A stretch of 64,000 nucleotides of DNA from DASVFB01 sp963766345 (GCA_963766345.1 CAVXZL010000012.1:868001-932000); one strand, 5' to 3'. Shown: positions 33,948 to 43,049, counted from the stretch's first letter. The notes: generated by a model from the sequence alone, not told the origin. Numbers and translations are program-made.

Positions 33948-34591
33948 CAGTAGCCGCTCCCCGGGACGCCTCCACCGGCGCCGCGCCGGCCCGTCGAGCC
34001 CGCGCCCGTCTGCTGCCCTGCGCCGACGCGGATCCCCTGGGCGAGGAGCGCGCGCAGCGCAAGCTCGAGGTCGTACTTCGCGACGGCGTTCCCGGGATCG
34101 GTGCGCGCGGCGTCCTGGAAATCCCCGACACTTGCCTGCGCCTGGTCGGGATCGATCCCCGTCGTCTCCTCGAACGGGTCGTTGCTCGGCCCGACGTCCG
34201 TAAACACGAGGATGCCGAGCAGCGTCTCGGCCTGGGACGCGCGCGCGCCGTCGCCCGAATGCGCGACGGACGCCAGCGCCTGCTCAGCGCGGCCCCGAGC
34301 GACCGCGACCTGCTGCGCGTTGTCGAGACGCACCGGAACGTTCACGGTCTCGAGGTAGAGCCCGATCGCACGGCGTGCGTCGAGGTCGTCGCGCACTCCG
34401 AGCGTTCGCTCCGCGAGCGAGCCGAGATGCGTGTCCGGCTGCCGGGTCGCCGCCGCGGGCGATGACGGCAGCAGCGCGTCGTTCTCGCGCAGCGTCTTCT
34501 GCCAGCCGCGAACGTCTGCGGCGAGGAGGGCCGCGAGCACGGCGAGCACGAGGAGCACGGCGGCGATGCCGAAGCCGACGGCCGGTTTCAC
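33947..34591 (-). CDS. Single-helix membrane protein, MxaK position
   Basis: The 214-residue protein starts with one transmembrane helix ('IAAVLLVLAVLAALLAADV'), has a mainly helical body ('DFQDAARTDPGNAVAKYDLE', TPR-like), and ends in a Gly/Arg-rich tail. Size, single N-terminal helix and position between two VWA genes match MxaK-type proteins, although sequence recognition is weak. The GTG start overlaps the upstream stop (GTGA). Confidence 0.65.
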   Translation of the reverse strand: MKPAVGFGIAAVLLVLAVLAALLAADVRGWQKTLRENDALLPSSPAAATRQPDTHLGSLAERTLGVRDDLDARRAIGLYLETVNVPVRLDNAQQVAVARGRAEQALASVAHSGDGARASQAETLLGILVFTDVGPSNDPFEETTGIDPDQAQASVGDFQDAARTDPGNAVAKYDLELALRALLAQGIRVGAGQQTGAGSTGRRGAGGGVPGSGY

Positions 34592-35403
34592 GGCTCGCTC
34601 CTCCACTCGAGGCGCGGTCCCCAGAGCTCGTGCGCCGCGACGCCGACGGCGACGACGAGCGCGAGCGCCACGAGCGCCCACGGGAACGGCGTGTGGTTCT
34701 TCGGCTCCGGCCCCGGCTGGAGGAGCCCCGCGCGCACGATCGGCGCGCCGCCGCTCAGCCGCTTGAAGAGGGCGGTGTCCTGGCTCGACGGATTGAGGCC
34801 GACGATGCGCAGCGGGACGTGGTCGCGCTTGAGCGCGAGCATGATCGTCACGAGCCTCGGTAGATCCGCCGGGTCGTCGTCGAGGTCGCTGACGAGGATC
34901 ACGACCGGCTTGCGCAGCTTGTCCTGGAACGCGATCCGGTCGGCGAGCTCGAGCCCTGCCGAGACCTTCGTGCCCGCGCTGAACGTCTTGGCCCACGGGT
35001 TCGGCGGAAAGGTGGGCGCGAAGCCGCCGTGCGCCGGCGGGAGCGTGAAGTAGCGGACGAGCGGCTGGAGGTCCGACGCGGGCGTCCCCGGCGGCAGCGC
35101 CTCGTACGCCTGGTCGGAGAAGACGACGAGCCCGTAGCGGCCGCCGCTCCGAGCGAGCGACGAGAGCGTCGCGCCGATGCGCGAGTACGTGTCTGCGGAG
35201 ATGCTCGCCGAGACGTCGAGTACGACGATCGCGGACGAGTGCGCGGGCAACGTGACGATCGTCTGCGTGTGCGGATGACGAGAGACGAGCACGGCGGCGA
35301 GGATCAGGCCTCCGAGCGCCGCGGCGAGCGCGAGCCGGATGGCGAGCGTGCGCCGGGCGGCGGGACGAAGCGCCGCGGCGTCCGCGAGCGGGATCGACGT
35401 CAT
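34588..35403 (-). CDS. Membrane VWA-domain protein, MxaC position
   Basis: The 271-residue protein has an N-terminal transmembrane helix and a VWA domain with MIDAS motif 'VVLDVSASISADTY' and 'VILVSDLDDDPADL'. A C-terminal helix ('WALVALALVVAVGVAAHELW') precedes a short tail. It resembles BatA/BatB and MxaC proteins, which work with MoxR ATPases in folding or metallating partner enzymes. ATGA overlap with the upstream gene. Confidence 0.8.
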   Translation of the reverse strand: MTSIPLADAAALRPAARRTLAIRLALAAALGGLILAAVLVSRHPHTQTIVTLPAHSSAIVVLDVSASISADTYSRIGATLSSLARSGGRYGLVVFSDQAYEALPPGTPASDLQPLVRYFTLPPAHGGFAPTFPPNPWAKTFSAGTKVSAGLELADRIAFQDKLRKPVVILVSDLDDDPADLPRLVTIMLALKRDHVPLRIVGLNPSSQDTALFKRLSGGAPIVRAGLLQPGPEPKNHTPFPWALVALALVVAVGVAAHELWGPRLEWRSEP

Positions 35404-36245
35404 CGCACCTTCTCCTCCACCTCGGTCACGAGGTCGGCGAGCGCGACCGGGGTGGGCGCGGGCTCCGACCACGCGAGCTGCTCGGCTTCGTCGGCGAGCC
35501 CTGCGTCGCGCGGCCCGAGCAGGCGCGCCAGCAGCTCGAGCGCGCGGCGCCGGTCGGGCGCGGGTCGCCGCTCGGCGTCGCGGGCGAGCGCGAGCGCGCG
35601 CTCGAGGCCGGTGAGCGGCTCGGCCGTCCGGCGTCGGCGGTAGATCGCTGCCGCCGTCACTGCTGCGAGAAGCACGCCGGCCGCGGCGAGCAGCGCCGCG
35701 ACGATCTCGAGGACGACGGCCAGTCGATCGGGCGACACGCGGTACGTCACGGGCGGCGGCGTCGTGTCGCTCCGAAGCGGCGGACGCGTCTGCGCCGCGT
35801 CCGCCGGCGCCACCCGTCGCTGCACCTCGAGGATCGGCCACGCAGCGGTCGTCTTTCGTCCCCGGATCGTCACCGTCGCAGGGCGCAACGCGACGCGCTT
35901 CACGCCGGACGTCGCCAGGCAGCGATCGTCGATGCAGCTCCCCCGCGCCGCGTACGTCACGGTCTGCGTTCCGCCGCGCGTGACCCGCGTGACGCGCGTG
36001 CGGCCCAGCTGTGTCAGCGGCGCCAGGTCCTGCGCGACGTCGATCGCCGCGTCTTCCGGCGCCGTCACGCTGACGGTCGCGGTGACGGGGTCGCCGAAGT
36101 CGACGGCCGTGTGGTCGAGCGACGCGTCTATGCGGGCAGGGGGCGCAGGACCGCTCCCGCCGGAGCCGCCGCTGTGGGCGATCGCGACGACGGCCGCCGC
36201 GGCGAGGGCTGCGGCCGCGATCGAACCGATCCAGATCCACCTCAC
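35400..36245 (-). CDS. Membrane protein with extracytoplasmic beta domain, MxaA position
   Basis: The 281-residue protein has an N-terminal signal-anchor ('IWIGSIAAAALAAAAVVAIA'), a beta-rich domain ('HTAVDFGDPVTATVSV') with one Cys pair in 'GSCIDDRCLA', and a second helix ('VVLEIVAALLAAAGVLLAAV'). A cytoplasmic helical tail follows ('RALELLARLLG'). Topology and position between DUF58 and VWA genes fit MxaA/BatD-like proteins. GTG start overlaps the DUF58 stop (GTGA). Confidence 0.7.
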   Translation of the reverse strand: MRWIWIGSIAAAALAAAAVVAIAHSGGSGGSGPAPPARIDASLDHTAVDFGDPVTATVSVTAPEDAAIDVAQDLAPLTQLGRTRVTRVTRGGTQTVTYAARGSCIDDRCLATSGVKRVALRPATVTIRGRKTTAAWPILEVQRRVAPADAAQTRPPLRSDTTPPPVTYRVSPDRLAVVLEIVAALLAAAGVLLAAVTAAAIYRRRRTAEPLTGLERALALARDAERRPAPDRRRALELLARLLGPRDAGLADEAEQLAWSEPAPTPVALADLVTEVEEKVR

Positions 36246-37162
36246 CGCGCCCAGCGACTCAACCTCCGCAGCTCCGCCCACTTGGCGAACGCGCGGTCGA
36301 TGTCGAACGGGTCGCTCGTTCCCAGCACGATCGGCTCGAGATCGAGCGACACGAGCTCGTCGCGCACGCGCGCGAGGCGGGCCTCGTTGCGCGAGCGCAG
36401 CGCGCGCGCCTCACGGCGCGAGAGACGCACGAGCTCGACGCGATCGTCCGCGGGGTTACGGATCGGCACCGCCACGCCCGCGACGTCCGGAAAGCTCTGC
36501 TCCCAGACCGGGTCCTGAACGATGACCGGCACGACGTCCCAGCCGCGCGCGACCGCGTCGAGCCAGGTCTCGGGCGGCGGCGGCGCGAGGAAGTCCGAGA
36601 CGACGAAGACGAAGGTGCCCGTGCGCAGGTCGCTGTGCAGGCGCCCGAGAAACGCGCACGCCTGGACGAGGTTGTCGTCGGGCGCGTCGAAGCTCGCGGA
36701 CGACTGTCGTTCCTGCACGAGCCACGGGACGTCGCGCCGTCCCGGCGGCAGCCAGTACGCGTCCCCGTTGCCGAAGTCGAGCGACGCGACGTCCGCGCGC
36801 GCAGCGATCGCGCTCGTCACGAGGGCCGCAGTCACCTCGGCGATCGCGTGCGGCTTCGAGAGCCACGGCAGCGATTCGTCGTAGATGCCCATCGCGGGCC
36901 TGCGATCGCAGACGACGACGACGCGCGGCGCCTCGTCCGCAGCATGGTCGCGGACAATGAACTCGTCGCGGCCGGTCGCGGCCGAGAGGCGGGCGCTCGC
37001 AAACCAGTCGATCGTCGAGACCGGGTCGCCGATCTCGTACGGCCGCGTACCGATCACGTCGCTGCCGTGGCCGCGGCGGCGGCTCGGCAGGTCGCCGAAC
37101 GGAAGCCCGACGAGCCGCCTACGCGGGACGAGTGGAAACGGCTGGCGTTCGCGTACCGGCAA
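36242..37162 (-). CDS. DUF58-domain protein, MxaS position
   Basis: The 306-residue protein carries the DUF58 hallmark 'GTRPYEIGDPVSTIDWFASA' and a degenerate VWA-like fold after it ('VVVVCDRRPAMGIYD'). DUF58 proteins are constant partners of MoxR ATPases; in methanol dehydrogenase operons the equivalent is MxaS. No membrane helix is seen. It starts 3 bases after the MoxR stop. Confidence 0.85.
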   Translation of the reverse strand: MPVRERQPFPLVPRRRLVGLPFGDLPSRRRGHGSDVIGTRPYEIGDPVSTIDWFASARLSAATGRDEFIVRDHAADEAPRVVVVCDRRPAMGIYDESLPWLSKPHAIAEVTAALVTSAIAARADVASLDFGNGDAYWLPPGRRDVPWLVQERQSSASFDAPDDNLVQACAFLGRLHSDLRTGTFVFVVSDFLAPPPPETWLDAVARGWDVVPVIVQDPVWEQSFPDVAGVAVPIRNPADDRVELVRLSRREARALRSRNEARLARVRDELVSLDLEPIVLGTSDPFDIDRAFAKWAELRRLSRWAR

Positions 37163-37165
37163 CCG

Positions 37166-38185
37166 TCACCGGGGCGAGGCGTCCCAGTTCGGTGCCGGCG
37201 GCGGAGCGAGCTCGAGGCAGCGCTCCATGATCGTCTGCAGAGCGCGGGCGCGTCCGAGCGAGCGCGTCTCGGCGACGAAGGACGCAGTGAGCAACAGCCG
37301 GTGGCCGAGGACGGGCAGGAACAGCCGCTCGACGTCGGCGGGAACGACGTGATCCCGTCCCTGCAGCAGCGCCCAGCCGCGCGCGGTGCGCTCGAGCGTG
37401 AGGCTGCCCCGGACGGAGGCGCCGGTCGAGACGCCCTCCACCTGACGCGTTGCGCGGACGAGGTCGACGATCCACGCGAGCACGATGTCGTCCACGTAGA
37501 CGTCCTCGACGGCGGCCCGGAGCGTCTCGACGTCCGCCGCGTCCACCCGCGACTCAAGCGTCGCGAGCGGATGCCCGTGACGTTGCGCGACGACGATGTC
37601 GACCTCCTCGTCCTGCGACGGATAGCCGAGCGCCGAGCGCAGCGCGAAGCGGTCGAGCTGCGCCTCCGGGAGCGGGAACGTCCCCTCCTGCTCGATCGGG
37701 TTCTCGGTCGCGATGACGAGGAACGGCGCCGGCAGCTCGCGCGTCACCCCGTCGACGGTGACCTGCCGCTCGGCCATCGCCTCGAGCAGCGCCGACTGCG
37801 TCCGCGGCATCGCGCGGTTGATCTCGTCGACGAGCACGATGTTCGCGAAGATCGGTCCCGCGCGGAACTCGAACTCCCGCGACTTCTGGTTGTAGATCGA
37901 AAGCCCGGTGACGTCGGTCGGCTGCAGATCCGGAGTGCACTGGATCCGCGCGAACGTCGTACCCTCGATCGACTGCGCGATCGCGCGGGCGAGGATCGTC
38001 TTGGCCGTGCCCGGCACGTCCTCGAGCAACACGTGCCCGCCGCTCGCAAGCGCCGAGAGGACGAGCGCGATCTCCTCGTGCTTGCCGAGGACGACGCTCT
38101 CGATGTTCCTGCTCAACCGCTCCGCGACGGCCTGGGCCGCGACGAGGCTGTCCGACTCCTGCGCGATGCGGGGAGCTTCAGCCAC
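37166..38185 (-). CDS. MoxR-family AAA ATPase, MxaR position
   Basis: The 339-residue ATPase has Walker A 'LEDVPGTAKTILA' and Walker B 'NIVLVDEINRAMPRTQSAL', with sensor 'LVIATENPIEQEGTFPLPEA' typical of MoxR proteins. These chaperone-like ATPases help assemble or metallate enzymes together with VWA proteins. It starts 15 bases after the quinoprotein stop on the same strand, implying one transcript. The Walker A has Ala for the usual second Gly, a known variation in this family. Confidence 0.92.
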   Translation of the reverse strand: MAEAPRIAQESDSLVAAQAVAERLSRNIESVVLGKHEEIALVLSALASGGHVLLEDVPGTAKTILARAIAQSIEGTTFARIQCTPDLQPTDVTGLSIYNQKSREFEFRAGPIFANIVLVDEINRAMPRTQSALLEAMAERQVTVDGVTRELPAPFLVIATENPIEQEGTFPLPEAQLDRFALRSALGYPSQDEEVDIVVAQRHGHPLATLESRVDAADVETLRAAVEDVYVDDIVLAWIVDLVRATRQVEGVSTGASVRGSLTLERTARGWALLQGRDHVVPADVERLFLPVLGHRLLLTASFVAETRSLGRARALQTIMERCLELAPPPAPNWDASPR

Positions 38186-38200
38186 GGCGGTTACGGTAGC

Positions 38201-41014
38201 TCAGTGGCGCGGAAGTTTTAGGTAGGCGAGCCGCGACGGCGTGCCCGGGCCGAGCTTCGACGGCCACGTGTCGGGATCGACCTTGCCGCCGGGCACGGCG
38301 GGGAAGCTCGAGAAGAAGACGCGCCGGTTCTGCCAGAAGCTGATCGTCTTGCCGCGCATCGACGCCGGCAGCGTCAGGGAGAAGCGGCCCTTCGTGTCCG
38401 GCCAGCGGGCGGACACGGGCTTGATCACGTTGTTCGCGACCGCGACGCCGACGGCGGGTCCCTCGTAGATCGCACCGTTGACAGGGTCGGGCTTCGCGAG
38501 CGTGTACGCCGTCCCGGCCTTGAGCTGGATGTCGAGCGTCGCGCTCTTGTTGCGCGCGAAGTTCGCAACGGTGCCGAGGTTCCCGCCGTACGACACCTGA
38601 CCGAGAGCGACGCCGATGTTGATCGGCACCGGGTCCTCGTCGAGCTCGTCGGAGGCGTGGAACAGCGACGTGTAGCGGCCGTTCGCATCCGATGGCGACG
38701 AGAACGTCCAGAAGTCGCGGTCGTTGGTGCGGCCGACGACCACCGCGCCCTGCACCGGCTGGCCCGCCGCGTTCGTGATCGTGCCGCTCAGGCGGTACGT
38801 GTAGAGACCGACCGGCGGCGGCGCGACACCCGCCGAATTCGTCATCCGACCCGTGACGAGCACGGTCCCGTTCGACTGCACCTTCGCGTGCAGGTTGCTC
38901 ATCCGGTAGCCGACGCTGATCCCGGCGCGCACCGCCTTCAGCTGCGACTGCTGACGGGCACTGAGCTTGTGCCCGCCTACCTTCGCGCGGCTGAGGTCGA
39001 CGATCCGAACCTCGTGGCGGGCGGAATCGGTGGTGTCGGCTGGATACGAGAAGCCGCCCTGCGGACCGGTCAGCGACGGGAGCGTGAACCCGTCGACGCG
39101 GATGCGCGCTCCGGAGACCGGCGACTTGCCGAGCAGGACCTTCCCGAACGTGAACGTCCAGTTCGACGTGTTCGGGTTCCACGGCTTGACGACGAGCGCG
39201 CGATTGAGCTTGATCCGAGCCGAGCCCGTCGCCTGCGCCGCTGTGCGCCGCTCGGCTGCCGCCGGCGTCGTGAGGCGCGCGGGCGTCACCGCCACGTTCG
39301 GCTGGCTCGCGGCCTCGGTGGAGCTGCGGAACGCGGGCAAGTTCGGCGGCGGCGGGAACTCGGTCTTGTCGCCGCCGATCGCGAAGACCATCAGGCCCGG
39401 CAGGACGCCGCCGTTCGACGACGTCGGCGTGCCGCCGATCGTGATCGCGACGTACTCCTTGCCGTCGACGGAGTAGATGGACGGACCGGCGGCGATCTGC
39501 CGGCCGGTCTGGAACTTCCACAACACGTTGCCCGTCTTCAGGTCGAACGCGCGGAGGTTGCCGTCGCCGCCGCCGGCGAACCCGATCCCGCTCGCCGTGA
39601 TCGACACGCCGCCGCGCTCGGGCTCGGGCGTCTTGAATTTCCACACGCGCCGGCCGGTGTTCACGTCGATCGCGCTGATCGAGCCGCGGTCGTGCCAGCC
39701 GGGCAGGTACGAGCCGAAGTCGCCGTTCTGCAGCCCGAGGAAGATGTCGCCCTCGAGACGCTTGCGCTTCTTCTGCGTCGGCGTGAGCTTCTTCTGGATC
39801 ATCACCGCGGCCGTCTCGGCCGCGGCGTTGAAGATGTAGTTCGTCTTCGGGTCGTAGGCCGCCGGCGAGAAGTTGAGCCCGCCGATCGAGCCGGGGTAGA
39901 CGACGACCGGCTTCCCCGGCTGGAGCGGCGGATGCTCGGTGCGGTCGATCACCTTGACGCGCTGATAGATCGGCCTGCCCGTCGCGGCGTCGTAGCAGAA
40001 CCAGACGCCCTCCATCGTCGCGACGGAGACGACGCGCCGCTTCTTGCCGCCGACCTTTCCGTCGTACACCATCGGCGGCTGGGCCGTGTCATAGGACCAC
40101 TCGTTGTGCGCCATCTGCTGCTGCCACCACTTGAGGCGTCCGGTGCGCACGTCGACGGCGATGAGCGAGTCGGTGCGCGGCGCGGAGCCCGGGCGCCAGG
40201 CGGGGAAGTAGAGCGGCGTCGCGGAGCCCGTGCCGTAGTAGAGCGTGTTCGTCTTCGTGTCGACCGTGACGGGCGTCCACGTGACGCCGCCGCCGACGAT
40301 GCGGCTGACCTTGCGCCACTGCGTGCCGGACGGCGGGATCGACCACACGGGATTGGCCCACGCGGGCGAGAGATCCTTCGACTTGAACGCCATGACGAAT
40401 CCGCGCACGCCGTACTCCGAGCCGGCGGCGCCCGTGATGACGCGATGCTCCGCGCAGATCGGCGCGCTCGTCTCGGTGTAGCCGTAGCGCGTCGCGGCGC
40501 CCGGTACCGCGCTCGAGATCGGGACGCGCTTCATCAGGTCGCCCGTCTGCTGGTTCAGCATCGTGATCGTCATGTCGATGTTCAGCACGAACACCCTGCC
40601 GTCGCAGACGGCGACGCCGCGGTTGGCGACGATGCCCGCCTTGTTGAAGACGGCGACGTTGTCGGGGTACCACTTCCAGATCAGCTTCCCGCTCGTCGCG
40701 TCGAGCGCGTAGACCTTGCCCTCGCCGGTCGTGACGTACATCCGGTCGCCGACGACGACCGGGTACGACTGCTCGCCGAGCCGTGCGATCGGATCGAGCG
40801 TGCGGAAGTTGACGGTGAAGATGCGTCCGAGCTGGTCCGCGTTTGCCTTCGTGATCTGCGTCAGCGGCGACAGTCGCGTGTTGTCGGGCGTGTTGCCCCA
40901 ACCGCGCCAGCCTATGTTGCCGCCTTCCGCCCCGGCGCCCGCGCCCGCGAATGCAAGAGCAGCGGCAACGCCGAGTGCCACGAGAACCAGCCATGACGCC
41001 CTCGCCCGGCTCAT
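38201..41014 (-). CDS. Exported PQQ-type quinoprotein dehydrogenase-like protein with C-terminal extension
   Basis: The 937-residue protein has a Sec signal ('WLVLVALGVAAALAFAGAGA') and an eight-bladed propeller of PQQ/tryptophan-docking repeats to about residue 545 ('VYALDATSGKLIWKW', 'LRAFDLKTGNVLWKFQTG'). A beta-rich C-terminal region (about 600-900) follows, which quinoprotein alcohol dehydrogenases lack. The active-site loop reads 'AHNEWSYDTAQPP' at 302-314. In methanol dehydrogenases the equivalent 'HDEWD' Asp is catalytic; here it is Ser307, while the Asp two positions later (Asp309) is kept. It probably oxidises an alcohol or sugar outside the cell if PQQ is available; no pqq genes are in the window. 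Confidence 0.8.
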   Translation of the reverse strand: MSRARASWLVLVALGVAAALAFAGAGAGAEGGNIGWRGWGNTPDNTRLSPLTQITKANADQLGRIFTVNFRTLDPIARLGEQSYPVVVGDRMYVTTGEGKVYALDATSGKLIWKWYPDNVAVFNKAGIVANRGVAVCDGRVFVLNIDMTITMLNQQTGDLMKRVPISSAVPGAATRYGYTETSAPICAEHRVITGAAGSEYGVRGFVMAFKSKDLSPAWANPVWSIPPSGTQWRKVSRIVGGGVTWTPVTVDTKTNTLYYGTGSATPLYFPAWRPGSAPRTDSLIAVDVRTGRLKWWQQQMAHNEWSYDTAQPPMVYDGKVGGKKRRVVSVATMEGVWFCYDAATGRPIYQRVKVIDRTEHPPLQPGKPVVVYPGSIGGLNFSPAAYDPKTNYIFNAAAETAAVMIQKKLTPTQKKRKRLEGDIFLGLQNGDFGSYLPGWHDRGSISAIDVNTGRRVWKFKTPEPERGGVSITASGIGFAGGGDGNLRAFDLKTGNVLWKFQTGRQIAAGPSIYSVDGKEYVAITIGGTPTSSNGGVLPGLMVFAIGGDKTEFPPPPNLPAFRSSTEAASQPNVAVTPARLTTPAAAERRTAAQATGSARIKLNRALVVKPWNPNTSNWTFTFGKVLLGKSPVSGARIRVDGFTLPSLTGPQGGFSYPADTTDSARHEVRIVDLSRAKVGGHKLSARQQSQLKAVRAGISVGYRMSNLHAKVQSNGTVLVTGRMTNSAGVAPPPVGLYTYRLSGTITNAAGQPVQGAVVVGRTNDRDFWTFSSPSDANGRYTSLFHASDELDEDPVPINIGVALGQVSYGGNLGTVANFARNKSATLDIQLKAGTAYTLAKPDPVNGAIYEGPAVGVAVANNVIKPVSARWPDTKGRFSLTLPASMRGKTISFWQNRRVFFSSFPAVPGGKVDPDTWPSKLGPGTPSRLAYLKLPRH

Positions 41015-41063
41015 CCCAGCCCGCAATCGTACCCGCCTCGTGGCGTCGTCGTACTCCGGCGGC

Positions 41064-42068
41064 CTAGCGAGGCGGCGCAATGTGCACCGGGGCGTTGAAG
41101 TTGCCGTAGCTCTGGCGCATGAAATGCGCGGCGGCCTGCATCCGCATGTCGAGCGTCCGCCGCGTGTCCTTGGCGACGCCGATCTCGTACCACCCCGGCG
41201 TCTTCGGGTCGAAGAACGTGATGCGCCATGCCTTCGGCGTGCTCCCGATCACGTGCGCGTTCTGCCAGGTCACCCAGAACTGCGTCGGCTGGTGGATCGG
41301 CGACTGCGCGGACTTCACCCACGGCTCTCCGGGAGCGACCTTGTCCCACCGCGTGTTGCCGATGATCACGGCTGACGGGCCGCCGCGCACCTGGTACGTG
41401 AGCCGGTTCGGCGCGGCGAGGGTCCAGTGCGTGTGCAGGGTGCGCCCGAGCCCCGACGAGAGCGAGTCGTCGGTCGTCAGCGTCTTCAGCGCGCGGAACG
41501 TCTTCGTCGCGTGCGCGACGATCGCCGAGGCATCACGCGGCGGCCACGGCTTCGGGAGCGCGACATGCCACGTCACCGGGCTCTTGCCGGCCACGCGGAC
41601 GTCGATCGCCTCGGGCACCTTCGAAGAAGGCGCTTTCGCCCGGTAGCAGCCCGGGCCACACGGGTCGCCTCTCAGCGTCTTCCCGCCGACTCCGAACGAG
41701 ATGCCGAGCCCCTCGAGGCCCTGTCCCTGCCCGCCGAGCACCGACGCCTGGAGCAGGAGGCGCTTTCCCGGGACGACCCCGAGTGCGACCACGTCGTTGC
41801 CGGCGGGACGGCTGAAGACGACCGCTCCCTTCGGCGGCGCGGGGAACGCCGGCTCGCTCGTCTGCGGCGCCGTCGCGGAGGGCTCGGCGCTCGCGCTTGC
41901 GGGCGCACTCGTCGCGTCCGCAGGCCCGGGAGTCCGGTGCGCGAGCACGGCGACGATCGCCACCGCGGCCGCGCCGAGGGCGAGCGCGCCGATCGAGGCG
42001 AGCAGCCGAAGCCAGACCGTGCTGTCAGAGACCGCCCCGTCAGAGATCGGTCGCAGCCTCCGTCGCAT
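41064..42068 (-). CDS. Membrane-anchored exported protein, LolA-like C-terminal region
   Basis: The 334-residue protein has one N-terminal transmembrane helix and an Ala/Ser/Pro-rich linker. A beta domain with 'RGDPCGPGCYRA' follows, and then a C-terminal region ('RITFFDPKTPGWYEIGVAKD') that resembles lipoprotein-carrier or DUF2092-like folds. Function unknown. It overlaps tatC by 29 bases and lies 50 bases upstream of the quinoprotein start on the same strand, so it may assist that enzyme. Confidence 0.55.
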   Translation of the reverse strand: MRRRLRPISDGAVSDSTVWLRLLASIGALALGAAAVAIVAVLAHRTPGPADATSAPASASAEPSATAPQTSEPAFPAPPKGAVVFSRPAGNDVVALGVVPGKRLLLQASVLGGQGQGLEGLGISFGVGGKTLRGDPCGPGCYRAKAPSSKVPEAIDVRVAGKSPVTWHVALPKPWPPRDASAIVAHATKTFRALKTLTTDDSLSSGLGRTLHTHWTLAAPNRLTYQVRGGPSAVIIGNTRWDKVAPGEPWVKSAQSPIHQPTQFWVTWQNAHVIGSTPKAWRITFFDPKTPGWYEIGVAKDTRRTLDMRMQAAAHFMRQSYGNFNAPVHIAPPR

Positions 42069-42810
42069 GAGAGCCGCGCCAGCGCGGCTCGAAGAACGAG
42101 GCCAGCCCGATCGAGAGCGCGTAGAGGGCGACCAGGATCAGGACGGACAGTGCCGTCGACACGGGATCGACCCCTGGAAGCAGAACGCCGAGAACCGTCA
42201 TCGCGAAGATTCCTACGCGCCACCCGCGGCGCAGGTTTGCGGCGGAGACGATCCGCAGCCGCACGAGCCCGAGCACGAACACGGGCACCTCGAACGCAAG
42301 CGCGACGGCGAGCAGCAGGAATGACGTGAACGCGTAGTAGTCCCGCGCGCGGACGAGGATCTCGAAGTGCTGCGAGTCGTAGTTCGTGAGGAAGTGAAGC
42401 GCTGCCGGGAGGATGATCCAGTAAGCGAATGTGACGCCCGCCAGCGCGAGGGCCGCCGCGAACGCGACGAGTACCGACATCGCGCGCTGGTGTCGCTCGT
42501 CGAACGCCGGTGCGAGAAACGCCCACACCTGCCAGAAGATGATCGGCAAGGCGATCAGGCACGCCGCGTAGAAGCTGACCATGATCGACACCGTGAACGG
42601 CTCGAGTGGGCTCAGCGTGATCGGAGGGCGCTTGGACTCCGGCAGCGGAGCGTTCAACCAGTGGAGCAGGTGGCCGTGGAACGCATAGACGACTACAAAC
42701 GCGACGGTGATCGAGATCAGGCAGATGACGAGTCGCGCCCGGAGCTCGCCGAGATGCTCGACGAGCGTCGCCTCTTCGCCGTGGCGCAGGCGCCGCGGAA
42801 GCAAGCGCAT
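42040..42810 (-). CDS. tatC: Sec-independent protein translocase TatC
   Basis: The 256-residue protein has six transmembrane helices and the TatC signatures 'EATLVEHLGELRARLVI' (with the Glu needed for twin-arginine recognition) and 'PLEPFTVSIMVSFYAACLIA'. It receives folded proteins with twin-arginine signals. It starts 3 bases after the tatA stop. No TatB is nearby, as is common in minimal TatA/TatC systems. Confidence 0.96.
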   Translation of the reverse strand: MRLLPRRLRHGEEATLVEHLGELRARLVICLISITVAFVVVYAFHGHLLHWLNAPLPESKRPPITLSPLEPFTVSIMVSFYAACLIALPIIFWQVWAFLAPAFDERHQRAMSVLVAFAAALALAGVTFAYWIILPAALHFLTNYDSQHFEILVRARDYYAFTSFLLLAVALAFEVPVFVLGLVRLRIVSAANLRRGWRVGIFAMTVLGVLLPGVDPVSTALSVLILVALYALSIGLASFFEPRWRGSHATEAATDL

Positions 42811-42813
42811 CGG

Positions 42814-43014
42814 TTAGCTGGACGGCGGCGGCGAGTCGTCCGTCGCGGGCCGCGGCAACTCGGGCTTGTCGTCGTCCTTGCCGCTGACCGAGTCCTTGAA
42901 CTCGCGCATCCCCTTGCCGAGCGAGCGGCCGATCTCCGGCAGACGTTTCGGCCCGAAGATGAGAAGCGCCACTACGAGGATGATGATCAGCCCCGAGATT
43001 CCGATCTCCGGCAT
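42814..43014 (-). CDS. tatA: Twin-arginine translocase subunit TatA
   Basis: The 66-residue protein has one transmembrane helix ('GLIIILVVALLIFGPKRLPE') followed by the FGPKRLPEIG hinge, an amphipathic helix ('IGRSLGKGMREFKDSVSG') and an acidic, Pro-rich tail. It forms the pore of the Tat system with the TatC encoded immediately downstream. It is divergent from the SDR gene (35 bases between starts). Confidence 0.95.
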   Translation of the reverse strand: MPEIGISGLIIILVVALLIFGPKRLPEIGRSLGKGMREFKDSVSGKDDDKPELPRPATDDSPPPSS

Positions 43015-43049
43015 GGGTTTAGCGTAGCGCGTCCGGGTATCGAGGGCCG

